The translations under genes were made by a program, and so were the position numbers. Positions 7,454-14,932 of a DNA stretch of 26,081 nt are shown in pieces. The stretch spans positions 1 through 26,081 of the forward strand of contig CAZIYV010000035.1 of assembly GCA_964543575.1 (NCBI GenBank), in the 5' to 3' direction. This DNA is from Pelotomaculum_B sp964543575. GTDB taxonomy: Bacteria; Bacillota; Desulfotomaculia; Desulfotomaculales; Pelotomaculaceae. Within the stretch, counting starts at the first letter, position 1; every line of letters begins with the position of its first letter. The notes beneath the pieces are model-generated. The model was not told where the DNA came from and did not search any database. It was given only the letters and a program-made list of their open reading frames with translations.

Positions 7454-9202
7454 ATGAATATCCTAAAAATTTTTCTTGAATTGATCTCTTACCGGGAAAA
7501 CCTTAATCGGGAGGGCTTCATCCTCAAGGAAACACAAGATGATAAGAAAGAAGAATCTACAGAAGATAAAAAAACTGCATCTGCAAATGATGATCCAGCA
7601 GGAAAACCCCAAAGCAACAGACGATCTTTTAAGAAGCCTGTCCGTCCTTCCGAGATAAACCGGGAAGAACCGCTGCCGGATAATGGTTCAGTAAGCGCTT
7701 CCCTACGGGAAAACAAAGAAATTATTAAAAAATTATACGGTTTGCCAGACAACAAAGACATTATCGTCAGGGATTTGGTGATCGGCACAAAACACCCAAT
7801 TGACTGCTTCTGTGTTTTCATTGACGGCATGACCGACAAAACCATTCAAGACCTGCTTTTCCAGGCTTTAATGGCTTTTGCCGATAAACCTGCACCCACT
7901 GATAAAGGAAAACTGGCACAGGTAGTTGAAGAAGCCCTCCTGCCTGGAAACCAGTTAAAAACCGTATCCGGGTTTCAAGATATCCTGGGAGCGGTCAACT
8001 ACGGGGATACCGCCTTATTCCTTGACGGCTGCGCGGAAGCAGTGCTGGTTGAGACCAAGGGATGGGAACACCGCGGCGTCGAGAGGCCTACCTCAGAACA
8101 GGTTGTCCGCGGGCCGCAGGAGGGTTTCACGGAGACACTGCGGGCCAACACAGCTTTACTGAGAAAGGCAATCAAAAGCGAAAAACTGACAACCGAATTC
8201 ATGGTGGTGGGAACCCGCAGCAGAACAACCGTAGCCATCATGTACCTGCGGGACCTGGCCAACCCTGACCTGGTAGCGGAAGTCAAGAGGCGCATCGATA
8301 GCATCAAGACCGATTATATCGGTGACAGCGGAGTTTTGGAGGAGTTTATAGAGGACAATCCCTACAGTTTAAACCCGACGGTCCTGGCCACGGAGCGTCC
8401 CGACCGAGTCGCCGCAAACATCATTGATGGAAGAGCGGCGATCCTTGTAGACGGCAGCCCTTTTGCCCTGGTTGTACCGACTACAATGTATGAGATGCTG
8501 CACACCGGGGAGGAGATATACCACCGCTGGCAGTTCGGCACCTTCACCCGCTGGCTGCGCGCCCTGGCCTTCCTGTTGTCTTTTCTGCTGCCGGGATTTT
8601 ACCTTGCTGTTGTTTTATACCACCAGGAGATGATCCCGACAGAGCTGCTCCTGGCTATTGCCGGAAACCGGGAAAAAGTCCCTTTCCCCTCGGTTGTCGA
8701 AGTCCTTCTGATGGAGTTTTCCTTTGAGCTGATCCGCGAGGCGGGCCTGCGCATACCCGGTGTAATGGGATCGACCATCGGCATCGTGGGCGCCTTGATC
8801 CTCGGCCAGGCGGCGGTGCAGGCAAACATAGTCAGCCCCATCCTGGTAATTATAGTCGCTGTAACAGGGCTGGCCTCCTTTGCCATACCTTATTACTCAT
8901 TGGCCTTCTCCCTGCGGATCTACCGCTTTATCTACATAGCCCTGGGAGCGACACTTGGCTTCTTCGGGATTTCCATGGGCCTCTTCGCCCAGGTCATCCT
9001 GACGGCCAACCTTAAATCCTTCGGTGTCCCTTACCTGGCCCCAACCGGGCCCAAGACCGTGGCAGGACCGGATATAGTGGCCAGGCTGCCGGTGTTTTTT
9101 CACGAGAAGCGGCCTGACTATGTCAACCCGCAGGATATCACCAGCCAGCCCAGGGTTTCCAGAGGCTGGCTCAGGCGGAACGGTGGTGAAAAGAATGGTT
9201 AA
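7454..9202 (+). CDS. gerKA: Spore germination receptor subunit A (GerA/GerKA family)
   Basis: This A subunit of a GerA-type germinant receptor sits in the spore inner membrane. The protein is 582 residues. A long charged N-terminal segment rich in Lys, Asp and Glu (to about residue 75) precedes the soluble domain with VRDLVIGTKHPIDCFCVFIDGM, VEPT-type AVLVETKGWEHRGVERPTSEQVVRGPQEGFTE-region signatures and the EEFIEDNPYSLNPTVLATERPDRVA block. Several membrane helices then start near FTRWLRALAFLLSFLLPGFY. All family blocks are present, so it looks intact. ATG 7436 is possible, but ATG 7454 has an AGGTG site nearby and gives the usual short N-terminus. The stop overlaps the B gene by 8 bases (ATGGTTAA), indicating coupling. 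It is the first gene of the A-B-C-small-protein operon. Confidence 0.93.
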   Translation: MNILKIFLELISYRENLNREGFILKETQDDKKEESTEDKKTASANDDPAGKPQSNRRSFKKPVRPSEINREEPLPDNGSVSASLRENKEIIKKLYGLPDNKDIIVRDLVIGTKHPIDCFCVFIDGMTDKTIQDLLFQALMAFADKPAPTDKGKLAQVVEEALLPGNQLKTVSGFQDILGAVNYGDTALFLDGCAEAVLVETKGWEHRGVERPTSEQVVRGPQEGFTETLRANTALLRKAIKSEKLTTEFMVVGTRSRTTVAIMYLRDLANPDLVAEVKRRIDSIKTDYIGDSGVLEEFIEDNPYSLNPTVLATERPDRVAANIIDGRAAILVDGSPFALVVPTTMYEMLHTGEEIYHRWQFGTFTRWLRALAFLLSFLLPGFYLAVVLYHQEMIPTELLLAIAGNREKVPFPSVVEVLLMEFSFELIREAGLRIPGVMGSTIGIVGALILGQAAVQANIVSPILVIIVAVTGLASFAIPYYSLAFSLRIYRFIYIALGATLGFFGISMGLFAQVILTANLKSFGVPYLAPTGPKTVAGPDIVARLPVFFHEKRPDYVNPQDITSQPRVSRGWLRRNGGEKNG

Positions 9203-10292
9203 AGAGGGTACGGTCGGTCCGGCGGAGGCGATAATCCTGCTGGCCATCTCCAGCATGGCCAGGATCTTCCAGCCCTATCCCAGGTCTCTGGTCGAACTCT
9301 GTGGCTCCGCAGCTTGGATGGCCCCGCTGGGAGGGCTGGCGGTCGCCCTGACCGGTGTGTTTGTAGTGTCGCTGGTTTTAAAGAAAAGCCCCGGGAATAC
9401 GATCATTGAAATAACCGAACAGGCCTGCGGCCCCGTAATAGGAATTGCTTTAAACCTGGTGACGGTTGTGTTTTTTATGTCGGTTAGTTCCCTGTTTATC
9501 AGGGAATTCAGCGAAGCGCTGATTATCGCCGCCCTGCCCAGCACACCGATAAGTGTCATCTCAACCTCATACATTATTGTCGGCCTGCTGGGGGCCTACC
9601 TCGGCATTGAAGCGCTGGCCCGGACAGCCCGCCTCACTTACCTCTACGTCATGGGCGGTATAGCCGTCCTGCTGCTCGCCTTGATCCCGCAGTGGAACGT
9701 CAACGACCTTTTCCCCATTTTTGGTATGGGCCCGCTGAATGTCTTCGGCCTGGGGACATACAGCACCGCCGCGGTTACCGAGGTTATCTTTGCCGCAGTG
9801 CTGGTCCAGGCTTTCGGCGGAGCTGAAAAATTTGGCAAGATCGGCGCCCGCTCAATGCTGATCGGCTTTGCTTTTTTAATGGCGCTTATGGCAACCATGG
9901 TAATGACTTTGGGCAGGAATGCCTCATCGGAAGCCACGCTGCCCTTTTACAATCTCTCCAGGGACATTTACCTGGGCCGTTTTTTCCAGCGGGTCGAGGC
10001 GTTATTCGTAATAATCTGGAGTCTCATCGGGGGGCTGAAAATCGCCCTGACCCTGTACGGGGCGTCTGTAGCCCTGGCCAGGACGCTGAAACTTCCGGAC
10101 TACCGCCCCCTGATCTGGCCGCTGGGCCTTTCTGTTTTTATCACCAGCCTCCTGCCGCTGGACTTGCCCGCTGCAATTCAAATTGACATGAACCTCTTGA
10201 GACCTTTAGCTCTGGTCCCCAACTACCTGATACCGCCGCTGGTCCTTGCCGCCTGGTGGTTTAAAGGGAGGGGTAAGCGTGCGGGCAGTTAA
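9195..10292 (+). CDS. gerKB: Spore germination receptor subunit B (GerKB family permease)
   Basis: This B subunit of the germinant receptor is a polytopic membrane protein of the APC-superfamily fold that binds the germinant (an amino acid or similar small molecule). The protein is 365 residues with about ten hydrophobic helices, opening with VGPAEAIILLAISSMARIFQPYP, which corresponds to the first, discontinuous helix. LGAYLGIEALARTARL and the WLAR-like segment near 290-320 are family features. ATG 9195 fits the family length and overlaps the end of gerKA; a frame extension upstream to 9120 only repeats gerKA coding sequence in another frame. It overlaps gerKC by 14 bases. There is no sign of damage. 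Confidence 0.92.
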   Translation: MVKEGTVGPAEAIILLAISSMARIFQPYPRSLVELCGSAAWMAPLGGLAVALTGVFVVSLVLKKSPGNTIIEITEQACGPVIGIALNLVTVVFFMSVSSLFIREFSEALIIAALPSTPISVISTSYIIVGLLGAYLGIEALARTARLTYLYVMGGIAVLLLALIPQWNVNDLFPIFGMGPLNVFGLGTYSTAAVTEVIFAAVLVQAFGGAEKFGKIGARSMLIGFAFLMALMATMVMTLGRNASSEATLPFYNLSRDIYLGRFFQRVEALFVIIWSLIGGLKIALTLYGASVALARTLKLPDYRPLIWPLGLSVFITSLLPLDLPAAIQIDMNLLRPLALVPNYLIPPLVLAAWWFKGRGKRAGS

Positions 10293-11463
10293 GCTGTGCG
10301 CCCTCCTGGCTCTGGCATTTGCCCTTCTTTCCCTGTCCGGTTGCTGGGGCAAAATGGAGACGGATGAGGTTGCCTACGTGCTGGTAGCAGGTTTCGACAA
10401 AGGTGAAAAGGATAATATCGTTGTAACAGTAGGCATTGCCAATCCCAGGACGATTGCAGGTGTTTCCGGCGGCGGGGGCGGGGGAGGTGGCGGCGGTGGT
10501 GACGGCGCAAGCACCATCGTTTTAAGCGTTGAGACGTACGCTCCGGCTGCAATGCTTAATATACTTAACACAGTAATTGCCAGGCAGATATCCTTATCGC
10601 ATACCAGGGCTTTTGTGTTTTCCGAAGAATTGGCCAGGGATGGTGTTGGCAAATGGTTTCTTACCTTCGCCCGCTACCGTGAGGTGAGGGGTACCGCCCA
10701 AATATTTGTCTGCCGCGGCAAAGCCAAGGACTTTATTGAAAAGAATAAGCCATCACTGGAGCTCAACCCCACGAAGCAATTTGAATTTATCGCCAACCTT
10801 TCCAGGAGCAACGGGCTGTATCCGAGCATCCGGTTCGAAAATTTTTACAATGATATAAAATCCCGAGCCATAGAGGCCTCGGCTCCTCTCGTAGCCGTTC
10901 ATGAGGGTGGGCTGGAATCGGCCAAGCCGGGGGTGAGCAAGGGAGGGGATATCGCCCTGGGTAAATACATCGCCGGGGAAGTGCCGATCTCCGGAGGGAA
11001 CAAAGCCCAGGCCATTGGGACAGCGGTGTTCCGCGGGGATAAAATGGTCGGTTACCTGAACGGCCAGGAAACAAGGTACTCTCTCATGATAAGAGGTCTT
11101 TTTGATCGCGGGTTTACCAGTATACCAGATCCCTTTGTCGAAGGACCCGCACAGGAAACTACATATATCGGCTTTCAGATCCACCAGGGGCGCGGACCGA
11201 AATACACTACTCATATTGACGCAGACGGAAATGTCAGTATTGATGTGGATATTTTCCTTGAGCCGGAGATTATTGCTTCCACCAGCTCTGTCAGTTTTGA
11301 AAGGCCCGATTTGAAACCTGTCCTGGAAGAAACTTTTTCAAGATATATCGAGCAGGGGTGCAACACCCTGGTCAAACGCACCCAGGAAGAATTCGAGTCG
11401 GACATCTTCGGCTTCGGTTACCAAGTGAAGCGTAACTTCTGGACCATACCGCCCTGGGAATAA
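10279..11463 (+). CDS. gerKC: Spore germination lipoprotein subunit C (GerKC), truncated by an in-frame stop
   Basis: This C subunit is a lipoprotein on the outer face of the spore inner membrane. GTG 10279 follows a strong AGGGAGGGG site. The signal peptide ends in LSLSGCWG, a lipobox with Cys near residue 21. The Ger(x)C domains are recognisable: LVAGFDKG, then LSHTRAFVFSEELAR and FVCRGKAKDFI, and the C-terminal GTAVFRGDKMVGYLNGQETR. Two oddities stand out. An 11-glycine tract (codons 64-74) sits in the N-terminal domain. TAA at 11461-11463 interrupts the frame, which otherwise continues for 41 codons with the conserved family ending (YPDAQVNVKV…RIRRTGLLLK) to TGA 11587-11589. The encoded 394-residue product thus lacks the last beta strand of domain 3. 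It may be a recent pseudogene, a readthrough product or a sequence error. Confidence 0.88.
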   Translation: MRAVKLCALLALAFALLSLSGCWGKMETDEVAYVLVAGFDKGEKDNIVVTVGIANPRTIAGVSGGGGGGGGGGGDGASTIVLSVETYAPAAMLNILNTVIARQISLSHTRAFVFSEELARDGVGKWFLTFARYREVRGTAQIFVCRGKAKDFIEKNKPSLELNPTKQFEFIANLSRSNGLYPSIRFENFYNDIKSRAIEASAPLVAVHEGGLESAKPGVSKGGDIALGKYIAGEVPISGGNKAQAIGTAVFRGDKMVGYLNGQETRYSLMIRGLFDRGFTSIPDPFVEGPAQETTYIGFQIHQGRGPKYTTHIDADGNVSIDVDIFLEPEIIASTSSVSFERPDLKPVLEETFSRYIEQGCNTLVKRTQEEFESDIFGFGYQVKRNFWTIPPWE

Positions 11464-11589
11464 TTTAAGTGGATGGAGCGCTACCCTGACGCCCAGGTGA
11501 ACGTCAAGGTTCACACCAGGATCAGGAGGACTGGTTTACTTTTAAAAACAACACCATTTATGCTTATGGGGGGAGATGAAGGTCAATGA
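11464..11589 (+). pseudogene. Separated C-terminal segment of gerKC
   Basis: In the same frame as gerKC and directly after its TAA, 41 codons encode the usual tail of Ger(x)C proteins, including WMERYPDAQVNVKV and the RRTG motif. The ancestral stop is TGA 11587-11589, which overlaps the ATG of the next gene as ATGA, the spacing expected for an intact operon. There is no in-frame start with a ribosome site that would let it be made alone. Confidence 0.8.
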
Positions 11590-11756
11590 AATGGCTGCTG
11601 CTGCTTTTCCCCCTGGTCATTAGTTATTATACCCTAACGTACGGAAGGTGGGCATTGAATAAGGGATACAAACGAGGCGGGTACGGGGTCTTTATCCTGG
11701 CCGTCCTGGTCCTGGCCTTATCCCTGTACGCCATCTTCTTAAGACCTGAATTTTAA
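11586..11756 (+). CDS. Small two-TM protein, candidate germination-receptor D subunit
   Basis: This 56-codon gene starts at ATG 11586, overlapping the ancestral gerKC stop (ATGA), with GAAGGT just upstream. The product has a hydrophobic helix at residues 3-15 (KWLLLLFPLVISYYTL), a basic loop (GRWALNKGYKRGGYG) and a second helix at about 35-51 (VFILAVLVLALSLYAIFL). Small proteins of about 55-80 residues with two membrane segments occur at the ends of GerA-type operons in Bacillus ('D' genes such as gerKD) and modulate germination. Position, length and topology fit; sequence similarity could not be tested. It is followed by the hairpin at 11764-11788. Confidence 0.65.
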   Translation: MKWLLLLFPLVISYYTLTYGRWALNKGYKRGGYGVFILAVLVLALSLYAIFLRPEF

Positions 11757-11763
11757 ACAAATT

Positions 11764-11788
11764 GAACCCGTGGCGTAAACACGGGTTC
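11764..11788. terminator. Hairpin closing the gerK operon
   Basis: A 9-bp perfect stem GAACCCGTG / CACGGGTTC with a 7-base loop lies 7 bases after the small gene. There is no good T-run on the plus strand; on the minus strand the flank is T-rich (…TTTGTTTAAAATT). It sits between two convergent transcripts, so it may serve both. Confidence 0.6.
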
Positions 11789-11836
11789 ACTGAGAAACAA
11801 ACAGGATGGGGATTATAGAGAGAATAAAAGCGAATT

Positions 11837-12031
11837 TTATTTCTGAACGTTTTGCTGATTAAAAATCTGGTGCAACTGGATAACATTGCTGTGAAAACCA
11901 TCAAGCCCGTCCTTTATGTTCTTAATTGTAGACTGAGTCACCTGGGCAATGGAATGTAAATTCTCCAGGTGCTTCTCTGAATCCGGAATGAAAGCCATTG
12001 AAAATATCAGAGGATATAATAGGCGTATCAT
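11837..12031 (-). CDS. Small hypothetical protein with an N-terminal hydrophobic segment
   Basis: This 64-residue protein begins with a basic residue and a short hydrophobic stretch (MIRLLYPLIFSMAFIP), followed by a polar, probably helical part (ENLHSIAQVTQSTIKNIKDGLDGFHSNVIQL). The first part could be a signal peptide or one membrane anchor. ATG 12031 is preceded by GGAAGGGGTGG at a good distance, and a GTG at 12040 is too close to that site. I do not recognise a family. Its position between the germination operon and a sporulation-type kinase hints at spore biology, without proof. Confidence 0.5.
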   Translation of the reverse strand: MIRLLYPLIFSMAFIPDSEKHLENLHSIAQVTQSTIKNIKDGLDGFHSNVIQLHQIFNQQNVQK

Positions 12032-12147
12032 TTTTTCCACCCCTTCCCACTGGAAATTCTTCTGCGTGTTTTATCTTCATAATAAGCTATGTAAAAAACA
12101 TGCCAAAGGTAACAGGAGTGGATAATTTTTAGGGAACAATTTGTGAC

Positions 12148-13797
12148 TTAATGTTTAACCCTGAACCTCACCTCAAAGGTAGTGCCTGCTGGACTTGTTT
12201 CCACGTTTATGCCGGCGTTATGCCTGGTGGCGATGCTGTAGCAAACCGCCAGGCCTAAACCCGTTCCATTTTCTTTGGTGGTGAAAAAGGGAGTGCCTAT
12301 TTTTTCGAGTACTTCAGGCGCTATTCCCTGACCCTGGTCCTGAACCGCCATAATTACCTCATTCCCCTGCGCAAATGTTTTCAAGATCAGGTTTCCTCCG
12401 GGGGGCATAGCTTCCAAACCGTTGCGGACAAGGTTAAGGACTAACTGCCGGACCTCTTTTTCATCCAGGTACAGATACGGTATGTCTCCTAATACCTTCT
12501 CGACGGATTTGTCAGAAATAATCGCATCCGCGATGATCAAGGGAAATATGTTTTCTATTATGGCATTTAAACTGCGCTCTTCTAACTCCACTACCTTGTT
12601 TTTGGCCAGGGACAGATATTCGGAAATGATGTTATTAGCCCTGTCTAACTCGTCTATCATCAGATCAAATGTTTCCCTGTAATTAGTAAACTCTTCCCTG
12701 CCGCTGTATAATTGGAGGAGGCCTCGCACCGCCGTCATCGGGTTCCTGATTTCATGGCCGATCCCCGCGGCCATTTCGCCAATCAAATTAAGCCGGTCGA
12801 GACGGGCCATCTCCATCTCCATCCTTTTGCGCTCAGTTATATCCTCAGCCATTTTCAGCAGGTGGGTTACCACCCCATTAACATTTCTAAAAAGTGATAT
12901 TGAAACATATTCACAGTAATATTCACCGTTTTTCTTCTTGCTTAGAAGTTCCCCCCGCCATTCCTTGCCGGAGTTGACTATTTCAAGTATTTGCTTGTAT
13001 TCTTCAGGAGATTGCCCATATTGCTGTTCAAACATATTTCTGTCGATCACTTCCAGTGGATGATAGCCGGTTACAACGGTAAACTTCTTGTTAACATATT
13101 CGATTTTACCACTGTTATCAGTAATTACGGCAATACTGGGGCTTTGCTCAAGCGCGCTTGATAATTTGTGCAGTTGTTCCTCGGCCCGCTCCCGTCTTAT
13201 TATCTCATTTTTAAGACTTTGCAGATTGGTTTTCAGCTGTTTGCGGTGCTGGGCTTCAATATCCCGCAGCCCGCCGATAAACCAACCAACCACATACATC
13301 GTCATAACCAGGATCAGGACTGATTCCAACGATTCCATAATAAGGTGGTCCTTACCAACAACCATGTTGTAAGCAACCAGAAACACCGTGCTCACTGTGG
13401 CGGCGATCAGACCCGCCGTCTTGCCGATGCTGGAAGCGGTAATTATAATCGGCAGAATAATTATTTCGTGGATATATCGGTTACTGCCGCCGGTCAAGTA
13501 CAAGGTGGATAATACAACCAGGAAGGAGATTGCTGTGTAAACCAGATCCAGCAAGGTAAATGAACCGGGTATTTTAGACAGCAGAATTCTTTTTGAGTTG
13601 TACATGATTATAGCCACAAAAGCTATCAGGGCTAACAAAACAAAAAACTGTAAAGACATAAAATGGTAATAATAATTACTTGTGAAATCACTATTCTTGT
13701 ACAGGATCAGGGCACTCACAGAAATGACAATACAAAGTATATGGGTAGTGGTAACATACTCATACAGTTCCGAATTCCTATCCATTTTGTCGCTCAA
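12148..13797 (-). CDS. Membrane PAS sensor histidine kinase (orphan)
   Basis: This is a 549-residue sensor kinase that autophosphorylates on His in response to an unknown signal. Six hydrophobic helices span residues 20-175. A linker with a coiled coil leads to a PAS domain at about 212-325 (SPSIAVITDNSGKIEYVNKKF…MAEDITERK). The HisKA box GIGHEIRNPMTAV follows, with the phospho-accepting His near 348. The ATPase shows N-box NLVRNGLEAM, G1 DQGQGI, F-box PFFTTK and G2 GTGLGL, so it should be catalytically complete. TTG 13797 with AGGTGG just ahead is preferred over an ATG at 13812 that lacks a site. No response regulator is adjacent; such orphan kinases in Peptococcaceae often feed the Spo0A phosphorelay. 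It is downstream of, and probably co-transcribed with, the membrane protein gene. Confidence 0.9.
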   Translation of the reverse strand: MSDKMDRNSELYEYVTTTHILCIVISVSALILYKNSDFTSNYYYHFMSLQFFVLLALIAFVAIIMYNSKRILLSKIPGSFTLLDLVYTAISFLVVLSTLYLTGGSNRYIHEIIILPIIITASSIGKTAGLIAATVSTVFLVAYNMVVGKDHLIMESLESVLILVMTMYVVGWFIGGLRDIEAQHRKQLKTNLQSLKNEIIRRERAEEQLHKLSSALEQSPSIAVITDNSGKIEYVNKKFTVVTGYHPLEVIDRNMFEQQYGQSPEEYKQILEIVNSGKEWRGELLSKKKNGEYYCEYVSISLFRNVNGVVTHLLKMAEDITERKRMEMEMARLDRLNLIGEMAAGIGHEIRNPMTAVRGLLQLYSGREEFTNYRETFDLMIDELDRANNIISEYLSLAKNKVVELEERSLNAIIENIFPLIIADAIISDKSVEKVLGDIPYLYLDEKEVRQLVLNLVRNGLEAMPPGGNLILKTFAQGNEVIMAVQDQGQGIAPEVLEKIGTPFFTTKENGTGLGLAVCYSIATRHNAGINVETSPAGTTFEVRFRVKH

Positions 13798-13844
13798 AAT
13801 ACCACCTCGCATTCAGAAGAGGTGACAAGCCACCGCTTCTTAAG

Positions 13845-14336
13845 TTACCTTCTAATAAAATACAGGTATTTATTGTATTTTTTCCACGCGTCCTGTTCTG
13901 GTTTGTTAAACCGCGTGACAAGCAAAGTGATCAAAACCATGACCGCCGATTGGGGCAGTCCCAATAAAGCCCACTGCAAATCATTGCCGATCACTAGTTC
14001 AGGATCAATCATAAACAGAGGCAGGAGTACCCAATGAACAATCAATTCCAGGGCAGCCAGAACCAGAGAACTGGCTGATACAACAACAAAGCCTTTGGTA
14101 GGTGGAACTTTAGTCATCGTTGTTATAAAAACAACTGAAAGCAATAAACTGACTGTGAAATGGAGTCCCATAGCAAATTGCATTGTTCTGATAAAAAAGA
14201 TAACAACCGTCAGCACAGTTCCAAAAGATATGATCGAAATCCAGCGCAGCGGCACGCGGGCCAGTGCTAAACTTAAGGCAATAATCAGAGAGGATTCGGG
14301 AATGCCTTCTAACAGAAACATCAGAAATTTTTCCAA
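13845..14336 (-). CDS. Multi-pass membrane protein paired with the sensor kinase
   Basis: This 163-residue protein has about five hydrophobic helices (starting FLMFLLEGIPESSLIIALSLAL, then WISIISFGTVLTVVIFF, LHFTVSLLLSVVFIT, VVVSASSLVLAALELIVHW and LGLPQSAVMVLITLLV) and a short basic tail. It looks like the isolated membrane half of AgrC/GHKL-type sensors, without any kinase domain. It ends 47 bases before the sensor kinase on the same strand, so they probably form an operon and could act together in signal sensing. I choose TTG 14336, five bases after AGGCGGTGG; TTG 14354 is the upstream alternative. No family name is certain. Confidence 0.65.
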   Translation of the reverse strand: MEKFLMFLLEGIPESSLIIALSLALARVPLRWISIISFGTVLTVVIFFIRTMQFAMGLHFTVSLLLSVVFITTMTKVPPTKGFVVVSASSLVLAALELIVHWVLLPLFMIDPELVIGNDLQWALLGLPQSAVMVLITLLVTRFNKPEQDAWKKYNKYLYFIRR

Positions 14337-14560
14337 CTTTTCCACCGCCTGCAATCTTCACTATAAGTACAAATTTCTACAATTACACAGATAATCCTAC
14401 TAATATTTTCCTAGATATGTCGCTTTATTTTTCAACAAGTTCCGACAAAAAATGATATCGGTGGGATTTAAAATTCATATAATACAAGTAAAAAGAGTGC
14501 AAAAATTGAGTTGCTTTGCATATAATAGATCAGGGTATTACCTTACCCGACAATATAAGG

Positions 14561-14602
14561 CCGCTTCAATAAGCGGAAATAACCCGGCCAGGCCGGGTTA
14601 TT
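14561..14602. terminator. Double hairpin between convergently arranged small gene and kinase promoter region
   Basis: Two hairpins sit back to back: CCGCTT…AAGCGG (14561-14576) and AATAACCCGG…CCGGGTTATT (14578-14602), the latter 10 bp or more. The plus-strand flank is T-rich. They follow the stop of the 101-aa minus-strand gene and separate it from the kinase operon. The stretch 14355-14560 is AT-rich and must hold the promoter of the kinase pair; I could not fix its -35/-10. Confidence 0.6.
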
Positions 14603-14608
14603 GATTTA

Positions 14609-14914
14609 TTATTCCTTTTTATTCTCAGATAACCAGTGCTTCACCACGCCGCCAATATCTTCATCCTCCGCTTCACTGACCATTTTAACCTTTTTGTCCG
14701 CGGTTAACTGGCTTCTTATTTTGGCAACCATGGCCGGGTTTTCTCTTTCAATTCTTTCAATCATATCTCTGACTTTTTCTACATCCCTGTCCTTTTTTGA
14801 AACACCGGAAGAATTTTTGCCGCCCTTGCCGCCGGTTTTAAAAAAAATAGCAAATAAAATGAAAAACCCGGCTGTCGATATGATCAGTGCAGTGGTTAAA
14901 AGCGCTCCGTCCAT
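14609..14914 (-). CDS. Small single-TM protein with a cytoplasmic charged domain
   Basis: This is a 101-residue protein. One membrane helix (LLTTALIISTAGFFILFAIFF) is followed by a Lys/Gly linker and a charged helical region; its final part IGGVVKHWLSENKKE resembles the short tail motif of FliF-type M-ring proteins (…VxxWLxE…), though far too short to be FliF itself. ATG 14914 follows GGGGTG. It starts 18 bases after the GGDEF-HD-GYP gene on the same strand, so it is probably co-transcribed and may be a membrane partner of it. Function is not recognised. Confidence 0.6.
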   Translation of the reverse strand: MDGALLTTALIISTAGFFILFAIFFKTGGKGGKNSSGVSKKDRDVEKVRDMIERIERENPAMVAKIRSQLTADKKVKMVSEAEDEDIGGVVKHWLSENKKE

Positions 14915-14932
14915 ACAAACACCCCGGTCTCT

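Noticed and set aside
10289..11214. Long minus-strand frames opposite gerKC
   Set aside because: They lie wholly opposite a well-recognised gene, without ribosome sites or family motifs; they arise from its GC-rich codon bias.
14609..14914. Flagellar M-ring protein FliF
   Set aside because: Only the short tail motif is similar; at 101 residues with one membrane helix it cannot be FliF, and no other flagellar gene is near.
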